This document shows positions 54,252 to 60,979 of a stretch of 64,000 nucleotides of DNA, one piece after another; position 1 is the stretch's first letter; each line of letters opens with the position of its first letter. Under the pieces are notes generated by a model that saw nothing but the letters and a program-made list of their open reading frames with translations, was not told the DNA's origin and searched no databases. The stretch covers positions 1-64,000 of the forward strand of contig JACQFP010000087.1 in NCBI GenBank assembly GCA_016200005.1. Reading direction: 5' to 3'. The DNA is from Verrucomicrobiota bacterium (GTDB lineage Bacteria > Verrucomicrobiota > Verrucomicrobiia > Limisphaerales > PALSA-1396). Position numbers and translations under genes: made by a program.

Positions 54252-55631
54252 ATGAAAACCAACAACAGTCTTTTAATGTCCGCCGCGCTCTTGGCCATGG
54301 CGATGAGCAGCTTTGGCCAACCAGACATCACCCAGCAACCGACAAATCAAATGCCCTATGTCGGCAGCACCGCGACCTTCAGCGTCGCGGCCAGTGGCTC
54401 GCCCACGCCGACGTACCAGTGGCGCTTCAACGGCACCGAGCTCCTCGACAAAACCAACACCAGCCTCAGCCTGGTCAACGTGCAATTCACCAACGCCGGC
54501 CCGTATTCGGTGGTGGTGAGCAACGATGGCGGCTCTTTCACCAGCCAGGTGGCCTGGCTCTCGGTGCTTCCCACGAACGTCGTGAATCTGGGTGATCTTG
54601 AACTGCGCTTTGGCGTGCCGACGAACCTGACATCGCTGAACTCCAGTTATTTGGAGGATGAGTCCAGCATCAGCACGGACGGGCTTACAATCTTTTTCGA
54701 GTCCGACAGACCTGGCGGTTCTGGATTGGTTGATATTTGGACGTCCACGCGGCCGACAGCAGCTTCGCCTTGGGGCGCGCCGGTTAACCTGGGTGCTCCC
54801 GTCAACAGCGCATCGGACGACGGCAGTCCCAGGATTTCGCCGGACGGATTGTCGCTCTACTTCGGGAGCTTCCGAGCCGGAGGCGCCGGGAGCGGCGACA
54901 TTTGGGTCGCCACCCGGCCAACGCCCACCGATCCATTCGGTGCGCCGGTGAACCTTGGCCCGGAGGTCAACAGCGCTTCGGAGGAGTTTGGACCCTCGAT
55001 TACGGCGGACGGTCTCACCTTGCTCTTCTCCGCCATAGACCGACCCGGCGGATTGGGTGGGGGCGACATCTGGATCAGCACGCGGACAAATTCCACGGCA
55101 CCGTGGGAGCCTGCGCGCAACCTCGGAGCACCCGTGAATACATCGTACTATGATGTATTCCCGTGCCTCTCCACAGACGGCTTGTTGCTCTTCTTCATGT
55201 CCGATCGCGCGAACCCCGGGACCGGTAACGCCTGGGTTGCCAAACGCGCCACAACCGCGTCGCCGTTCGGCCCGCCCGTCCGGATTCGCGCCATCGCCGA
55301 ACCTACTGTCCGCGCGCGACCGCACGCCATTTCCGCTGACGGAACCACACTCTACTTCGGTTCTGACCGCAGTGGTGGCCTGGGCAATTGGGACCTCTGG
55401 CAGATCAGCGTGACAAGGTTGCCCGCGTTGACCGCGCTGGGCGTGAGCGCGAATGGCGAATTTCAGTTCGAGTTGCTGGGCCGCGCAGGGGCGACCTACG
55501 ACATTGAAGTCTCGCCGGACTTCAGCACATGGACGCCGTGGGTCAGGACCAACACCAGCGACCGCGTGGAGCTTTCCGACCCGGCTTCGGCTCCAGAAGG
55601 CCACCGTTTCTACCGCGCCTTGAGCCACTGA
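54252..55631 (+). CDS. Exported protein with Ig-like domain and WD40/PD40-like propeller
   Basis: 459 aa from ATG 54252 with signal peptide (MKTNNSLLMSAALLAMAMSSFG). Residues about 20-105: Ig-like domain (TQQPTNQMPYVGSTATFSVAASGSPTPTYQWRFNG). Residues about 130-400: five beta-propeller-like repeats of the PD40/TolB kind (SISTDGLTIFFESDRPGGSG, RISPDGLSLYFGSFRAGGAG, SITADGLTLLFSAIDRPGG, CLSTDGLLLFFMSDRAN, AISADGTTLYFGSDRSGG). C-terminal 60 residues end in HRFYRALSH, the same type of tail as in other secreted proteins here. Probably binds at the cell surface. Confidence 0.75.
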   Translation: MKTNNSLLMSAALLAMAMSSFGQPDITQQPTNQMPYVGSTATFSVAASGSPTPTYQWRFNGTELLDKTNTSLSLVNVQFTNAGPYSVVVSNDGGSFTSQVAWLSVLPTNVVNLGDLELRFGVPTNLTSLNSSYLEDESSISTDGLTIFFESDRPGGSGLVDIWTSTRPTAASPWGAPVNLGAPVNSASDDGSPRISPDGLSLYFGSFRAGGAGSGDIWVATRPTPTDPFGAPVNLGPEVNSASEEFGPSITADGLTLLFSAIDRPGGLGGGDIWISTRTNSTAPWEPARNLGAPVNTSYYDVFPCLSTDGLLLFFMSDRANPGTGNAWVAKRATTASPFGPPVRIRAIAEPTVRARPHAISADGTTLYFGSDRSGGLGNWDLWQISVTRLPALTALGVSANGEFQFELLGRAGATYDIEVSPDFSTWTPWVRTNTSDRVELSDPASAPEGHRFYRALSH

Positions 55632-56171
55632 GGCGGCGCAGTGCATTTCCGCTCGCGTGAGCGGAGGGCGCGTCTTGGCAACACCGTGCGGGCGCCAAGG
55701 CCTGCCCGTTCTGGAGACTGAACACGAAAGGCTGAACGCCTATGAACATCACGATCAACCAGCCGATTCGTTTCGTGGCGAGGCAACTCCGTCTCGTTTC
55801 GTTACGGTGGAAACAGTGCGGCGCCAGGGCGATGAACGCTTTCTGGAGTTTCTGCACTTACACCAATTCCGCTCGCCCCTGCTTGGCGAAGGATTTCCAA
55901 ATGCGATCCAAATATTTCACGAATGGCATTTGTGGAGAATCCGTTGAGGTGCTCTCCGGGCACCGCCGCTCCGGGTGTAATGTCCGAAGCCATTTCCGGC
56001 TTATTAAGGAGGCGGGTGCCGGAGTTCGTGCGGGCAAGGCGCTGTAGTCGGTGATTACGTGCAGCGAAACACCCTGCGACGGAATGGCGGCATGACGGAA
56101 TTGGAATTCCGTCTTCAACCCAGCCTTCCGCAGTAGTCAAAAAGTTAAACAAAAACGAAAAGACAGAACCT
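55632..56171. other. Gene-free interval with palindromes and a conserved element
   Basis: 540 bp. Contains a small hairpin (CCGCTCGCGTGAGCGG, about 55659), the 92-nt element copy B at 55915-56006, and a 9-bp palindrome GACGGAATT-GG-AATTCCGTC at 56094-56113. Open frames here are not backed by any domain or codon pattern. Last 40 nt before the esterase start are A-rich (AAAAAGTTAAACAAAAACGAAAAG), likely its leader. Confidence 0.5.
55915..56006 (+). promoter_or_regulatory. 92-nt conserved upstream element, copy B
   Basis: Second copy of the element, 166 nt before the ATG of the GDSL esterase at 56172. Thirteen substitutions relative to copy A, no indels; the identity drops outside. Frame gives MAF-ENPL-CS in both copies, but without a conserved reading frame downstream. 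Confidence 0.55.
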
Positions 56172-57128
56172 ATGAAGACAATCAAAAACCTCGCATTCGC
56201 GACCCTGGCGATTGCTCTGCTGTTCCAAACTTCGATCACGCGGGCCGACGATTCGACGCCGTTCAGCCGGATCTTCGTCTTTGGGGACAGCCTCTCGGAT
56301 ACCGGCAACCTTTTCCGACTCAGCGGCGGGTTTCCGCCTCCACCGTATTTCGAGGGCCGGGCCTCCAACGGCCGTCTCTGGGTGGAGCAGTTGGCCGATG
56401 CCCTCGGCATGAGCATCGCCCCCGGTGACAATTACGCGGTCTTCGGGGCCACGACGGGCGACTTCAACTTGAATGATGGTCTCAACGGACGGGTTTACCC
56501 AGGATTGCTTGATGAGATCGCCAGCTTCACAACCACGCGAAGCGCGGCGGAAGCTCAAGGCGCGTTGTTCGTGGTCTGGGCGGGAGCCAACGACTTTTTC
56601 CTGGCGCTCGCGACCGGTCAGGCCCCGGCAGTTCTAATCGGCAACGGTGTGGGCAACACGGTGCAAGCCATTCAACAACTCTGGCAAGCTGGTGCGCGCC
56701 ACATCATGGTGGTCAATGTGCCCGACCTTGGTCTCACGCCTTTCGCGCTCGGCCTGGGCATTGGAAGCCCCCTAACCCAACTCAGTGCGGCCTATAACCA
56801 GGTGCTGAACTCGGCTTTGGACAGCTTCGCCTCCGCGGGCATCCCAACCATTCGAGTGGATGCCTTTGCTTTGCTGCGTGAAATGGTCGCCCAGCCGGCC
56901 CAGTTCGGCTTCACGAACGTAACGGATCAACTCATTGTGGTTGGCGGCAATGCTGACGAATTCCTGTTCTGGGACCGTGTCCATCCGACCACAAAAGGCC
57001 ACGCGGTGGTTGCCAAAGTGGCCGCTGATTCCTTGATCAGCTACTTCTCGCCGCGTCAAGGCGAAGGAACACCCGCCCCACTCATCAACTCCCTTAACGG
57101 CTTGGTGAATGCCTGGGACAAAAGGTGA
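56172..57128 (+). CDS. SGNH/GDSL-family esterase, exported
   Basis: 318 aa with a signal peptide (MKTIKNLAFATLAIALLFQTSITRA). Block I FVFGDSLSDTGNLF (Ser nucleophile), block II Gly in AVFGATTGDFN, block III WAGANDFFL (GxND), block V FWDRVHPTTKGHAVVA with Asp and His of the triad. Length matches the phospholipase/acyltransferase and plant-type GDSL group. Likely a periplasmic or secreted lipase/esterase on acetylated glycans or lipids. Confidence 0.92.
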   Translation: MKTIKNLAFATLAIALLFQTSITRADDSTPFSRIFVFGDSLSDTGNLFRLSGGFPPPPYFEGRASNGRLWVEQLADALGMSIAPGDNYAVFGATTGDFNLNDGLNGRVYPGLLDEIASFTTTRSAAEAQGALFVVWAGANDFFLALATGQAPAVLIGNGVGNTVQAIQQLWQAGARHIMVVNVPDLGLTPFALGLGIGSPLTQLSAAYNQVLNSALDSFASAGIPTIRVDAFALLREMVAQPAQFGFTNVTDQLIVVGGNADEFLFWDRVHPTTKGHAVVAKVAADSLISYFSPRQGEGTPAPLINSLNGLVNAWDKR

Positions 57129-57176
57129 CGATTAGACTACGGTTGCACTGCCGGAGTGGTCCGATTAGGATTGGAT

Positions 57177-57208
57177 CGCCGGCGCGGCGAAGTTCGACCG
57201 CGCCGGCG
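57177..57208. repeat. Perfect 11-bp inverted repeat after the GDSL esterase
   Basis: CGCCGGCGCGG at 57177-57187 pairs with CCGCGCCGGCG at 57198-57208 across a 10-nt loop. No T-tract, so a poor intrinsic terminator. A second hairpin with an AGCCCCCC/GGGGGGCT stem lies at 57300-57317. Confidence 0.6.
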
Positions 57209-57353
57209 TTCAGTTCCGTACGGCCTGCTCCTCCTGGTAGAGCCGGACCGCCTTGAGCTTTTCGGCCACGGTGTAGCGCCGTCGATTTTGGGCGGCGCGA
57301 GCCCCCCTCGGGGGGCTGGGGGTTCTCTTCTCTGCTACTGTTTGTTCATTCAT

Positions 57354-57506
57354 GTTAACACTTCAACGTTGTTCCGCATCGGCTCAGTCACCAAGCTGTT
57401 CACCTGGACCGCGGTGATGCAACTGGCCGAGCAGGGCAAGCTCGATTTGAAGGCGGATGTGAACACGTATCTCAAAGCCTTTAAAATTCCGGTGACGTTT
57501 CCGGGA
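57354..57506 (+). pseudogene. Fragment of a beta-lactamase-family serine hydrolase
   Basis: About 51 codons in frame read NTSTLFRIGSVTKLFTWTAV then MQLAEQGKLDLKADVNTYLK, the S-x-x-K region (here SVTK, intact) and following helix of class C beta-lactamase-like proteins. The N-terminal 40% and everything after 'IPVTFP' are missing; gltD begins at once on the other strand. Preceded by the GC-rich palindromes at 57177-57317. Clear relic of a serine hydrolase gene. Confidence 0.75.
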
Positions 57507-57515
57507 GAGACAGAT

Positions 57516-58982
57516 TCAACTCGTGTTGGTTAACGGCTCCGCCACTTGAATCTGATTTATGTCCTTGGTTTGCTGCGACACATAGCTGTGGATGGCGCGG
57601 GCCGCCTTCCGGCCATCCCGCACGGCATGAACCACCAGACTGGGACCCCGCACCAGGTCGCCACCCGCAAAAACACCCGGCACATTCGTCATCTGGTTCG
57701 CGTCCACCTTCACGGCTCCCCAGTCGTTGACGGCGATCTGTGCCAGATCGCTCCCAGGCGGAAAAGGCACGGGATCAAAACCGTAGGCGACCAAAACAAC
57801 CTCCGCCGGCACCTCGAATTCCGAGCCGGCTATCGCTCGTGGCTTGCGACGGCCACTCGCGTCGGGCGCGCCCAATTCCATGCGAATGCACCGGGCCTGC
57901 GTCACCTCACCCGCGCCGTTGCCGCTGAGCGCGACGGGCGCGATCAGGAATTGAAACTTCGCTCCTTCCTCGATGGCGTTGGCGTATTCCTTGCGGTTGC
58001 CCGGCATGTTTTCCAAATCGCGACGATAGAGACAGAGGGCTTCGCTGGCGCCACACCGAATGGCCGTGCGCAGACAATCCATGGCCGTGTCGCCGCCGCC
58101 CAAAACCGCGACGCGCCGGCCTCGCACTTCGATGGGCGGAATCTCCATCGGGAAATCAACATTCTTTTGGATCAGGAATGGGAGGGCTTGATAGACGCCG
58201 CCCAGTTCCGCGCCAGGAACATCAAGCGGTTTGGCTTGCTGCGCGCCAATGCCTAAAAAGACGGCGTCAAACTCGCGGCGCAAATCTGCCAACGATAAAT
58301 CCCAACCCACCTTCACGCCGAGACGAAACTCCACGCCGCGCTTGCGCAGAATCTCGATTCGCCGCGCCACAATTGTTTTCTCCAATTTGAAAGCCGGGAT
58401 TCCATTGACCAGCAAGCCGCCGGGAAGCATTTGCGATTCAAAAACGGTGACCGCATAACCCAGCTTGGCCAGTTCATCGGCGCAGGCCATGCCGCCCGGC
58501 CCGGAGCCGATGACCGCCGCTTTGAATCCGTTCGGCGTCGCGGGTGTGGTCGCGATGGCGTCGTGTTCGAAGGCGTACTCGTTCAGGAAGCGCTCGATCG
58601 CACCGATGGAAACCGGTTCGCTCCGGCTGTTGAGAATGCACGAGCCTTCGCACAGGCGTTCCTGCGGACAGACGCGCGAACAGATTTCCGGCATGTTGCT
58701 CGTCGAGCCGGAGAGCGCGGCGGCCTCCAGAAAATGTCCCTCCGCCGTCAGGGCCAGCCATTCGGGAATGCGATTCGCCAATGGGCAACCCTCGGCGCAG
58801 GTTGGCTTGGGACATTGGATGCAGCGGCTGGCCTGCTCGCGCGCCGTCGCTTCGTCGTAGGTGGAATAAATTTCCAGGAAATCAGCCGCCCGCTCGACCG
58901 CCGAGCGTTTGGGCGGCGTCGCGCGCGGGACGGAACTCCAATTGTGCTTGGCTTTGCCTTTGCCCGTGGTTTCCTGACTCAT
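57516..58982 (-). CDS. gltD: Glutamate synthase small subunit (NADPH, GltD-like)
   Basis: 488 aa from the ATG at 58982. N-terminal 4Fe-4S region: CIQCPKPTCAEGCPLANRIPEW and CPQERLCEGSCILN; FAD dinucleotide fold AVIGSGPGGMACADELAKLGYAVTVFE; NAD fold VAVLGGGDTAMDCLRTA; and C-terminal VPGVFAGGDLVRGPSLVVHAVRDGRKAARAI. Feeds electrons from NADPH to GltB for glutamate synthesis. No gltB in the window; may also work in other oxidoreductase complexes of this family. Confidence 0.9.
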   Translation of the reverse strand: MSQETTGKGKAKHNWSSVPRATPPKRSAVERAADFLEIYSTYDEATAREQASRCIQCPKPTCAEGCPLANRIPEWLALTAEGHFLEAAALSGSTSNMPEICSRVCPQERLCEGSCILNSRSEPVSIGAIERFLNEYAFEHDAIATTPATPNGFKAAVIGSGPGGMACADELAKLGYAVTVFESQMLPGGLLVNGIPAFKLEKTIVARRIEILRKRGVEFRLGVKVGWDLSLADLRREFDAVFLGIGAQQAKPLDVPGAELGGVYQALPFLIQKNVDFPMEIPPIEVRGRRVAVLGGGDTAMDCLRTAIRCGASEALCLYRRDLENMPGNRKEYANAIEEGAKFQFLIAPVALSGNGAGEVTQARCIRMELGAPDASGRRKPRAIAGSEFEVPAEVVLVAYGFDPVPFPPGSDLAQIAVNDWGAVKVDANQMTNVPGVFAGGDLVRGPSLVVHAVRDGRKAARAIHSYVSQQTKDINQIQVAEPLTNTS

Positions 58983-59073
58983 AATCGCTGCCCGCAAAAG
59001 CGAGCGTCCGCTTTGCGCGGCGATCGAAGTCTAAACTCTGGCAGCGGCCGTGGCAAATCTGCTTTCAGGCGGA

Positions 59074-59553
59074 TTACTTCAACTTCGCCAACGTCTCCTT
59101 GACCTTGTTGAAGTTGGGCAAATCTTTCGGCGACGGCGTTTGCTCGCTGTATTGGACGACGCCGTTCTTGTCGATGACGAACGCCGCGCGCGCCGCGGTG
59201 TCCCCCACACCGGCCAGCATCGGGAACACCACGTCATATTTCTTGATGACCTCTTTGTTGAGGTCGCTGGCCAGCGTGATGCCGATCTTTTCCTTCTGCG
59301 CCCAGGCCTCTTGCGCGAACGGCGTATCGACGCTGATACCGACCACCTCGGCGTTCATGCCGGTATAGGCATTCAAACCGGCGGTGATTTCGCACAATTC
59401 GGTGGTGCAAACTCCGGTGAACGCCGCCGGAAAGAACAGCAGGACGGTGTTCTTCTGGCCGAGATTATTGCTGAGCTTCACGTCCACCAGACCGGAAGCC
59501 TGTTTGGATTTCAAAGTAAAATCAGGAGCCTTGGAGCCGACAGGAATTGCCAT
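59074..59553 (-). CDS. Peroxiredoxin (AhpE/BCP-like)
   Basis: 159 aa. Thioredoxin fold with the peroxidatic site FFPAAFTGVCTTELCE (P-x3-T-x2-C), preceded by KAPDFTLKSKQ, and VVGISVDTPFAQEAWAQ after it. A second Cys four residues later (TELC) could be resolving. Reduces peroxides. Stand-alone gene 76 bp after the gltD start. Confidence 0.92.
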   Translation of the reverse strand: MAIPVGSKAPDFTLKSKQASGLVDVKLSNNLGQKNTVLLFFPAAFTGVCTTELCEITAGLNAYTGMNAEVVGISVDTPFAQEAWAQKEKIGITLASDLNKEVIKKYDVVFPMLAGVGDTAARAAFVIDKNGVVQYSEQTPSPKDLPNFNKVKETLAKLK

Positions 59554-59786
59554 AATGATAATCGGTTAAATGGTTGAATGGTCAAACGTTAACTGCCCGG
59601 CGTTTATAATCGTCGGCCATTGCCGTGTCAAACCGGGATTGCGCTGAAGTTCAAGCCTCGGCTTGCGGAGCTCCCGGCATTCGCCAGCGGCGGGCGCACC
59701 GTGGTTGAGAACGAGGAGATGGAACCAACTCTGAGAACCGTCACTATGGGTCAATGCGCCGCCCAATGATCAGCGCCCACGGGCAT

Positions 59787-60686
59787 TCACCGGGGATTGT
59801 CTCCGGACGATTTATTCACGTGCCGACACAGCCGTCCGAGCAGCAAGAGACAACCAGCTTCCGCCAGCAACGTGGACGCCGAGGGTTCGGGGATCGTGCT
59901 GAGAATCCACGGAGTGAAGGCCGAGACCCGCCCGAAGCCGTTGACGTCGCCATAATCGGCATTGGCACTGCCATCCGTGGCCGCCACGAAAGAGATCACA
60001 CCGGCCAAGTAGATTTGCGAGTTGATCGTGAGGAATACACCGCCACCGCTGTCGCCCGGTGCCACCGAGCCTTCAAGACCCAGCGGAGTTGCCTCGCCAA
60101 ACGCGTTGTCCGCTGTCGAATTTGGGTTGTCGAAATCGCAGCCCAGCAAAATGGCTGGATTGCCGAAATCGCCGTCGATGACGTTTTGAAATGCGCGCTT
60201 CTGGTTATCGAGGGTTTGGTAGCCAGTCAGGCCGGTGCCCGTGAGACCGAATCCGACGAATGTTGCGGTCTGCCCGAATTCCGCTGACCCGGTGTAGAGC
60301 GACGCCGGAGTGACACCAGTGACCATGGCGCTGAGATGCGCCAGGCCAAAATCGTAACCGTTGAGCGCATTGCCATTCCAACCGGGATTTCGATAAAGTT
60401 CGGTCGAGGTGTAGGCAATCCCATTGATCGTGAAAGTCCCGGAACTGGCGGCCACCAGAACGTGTGCGGCCGTGAGCACCCAGTCCGGCGCGATGAGCGT
60501 GCCGCTGCCGCTGATTCCCGCAACGAATGTTCCAACCGGCGCGTAATCCAGGTTGTTGGCAAGCTCGAGATAATTGCTGTCGGGCTGGTCATCGCGGATC
60601 GTGGCGCTCCAGCTTGCGGTCGGGTGGAGCGTCGTCGCGGCAAAAATTCCGACGAGCGCGACCAATCCGATTTTGCCCAATCTCAT
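59787..60686 (-). CDS. Trypsin-like serine protease with PEP-CTERM anchor
   Basis: 299 aa from ATG 60686. Signal peptide (RLGKIGLVALVGIFAATTLHPTASWS). Catalytic triad: His in WVLTAAHVLV, Asp in NGYDFGLAHL, Ser in VAPGDSGGGVFL. C-terminal IPEPSASTLLAEAGCLLLLGRL then basic RHVNK: a PEP-CTERM signal, sorted by an exosortase. Exported protease. No exosortase is in the window. Divergent from the HYR protein gene. Confidence 0.9.
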   Translation of the reverse strand: MRLGKIGLVALVGIFAATTLHPTASWSATIRDDQPDSNYLELANNLDYAPVGTFVAGISGSGTLIAPDWVLTAAHVLVAASSGTFTINGIAYTSTELYRNPGWNGNALNGYDFGLAHLSAMVTGVTPASLYTGSAEFGQTATFVGFGLTGTGLTGYQTLDNQKRAFQNVIDGDFGNPAILLGCDFDNPNSTADNAFGEATPLGLEGSVAPGDSGGGVFLTINSQIYLAGVISFVAATDGSANADYGDVNGFGRVSAFTPWILSTIPEPSASTLLAEAGCLLLLGRLCRHVNKSSGDNPR

Positions 60687-60979
60687 GGCTGGATGGCTCC
60701 ATAACGAACACCGCGCGTCAAGACGCATCTCGGCAACCTGGGCCGCGAAACGCGCATTCTGACCATGCTTCCGCGGCAATCGTGCTGCATTAACTGCTTC
60801 CCTTTGATCGCCAGCCTGGTATAAATTTCTGCCGTGGCCACGAAGTCGAACCTCCAGGATTGGCAAACAGCCCTTCGCTCTGCAACCTGCGGTCCGCGAC
60901 CAATGCACGACTGGATGCGCCACACTCCTCCAACTTTCACGACGTTCCAGCAACCTCAACCCCTGACACAACACACTCC

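Noticed and set aside
55742-56047. Small ORF between the propeller protein and the esterase
   Set aside because: Composition is not protein-like, it crosses the 92-nt element and the frame is not kept in the other copy.
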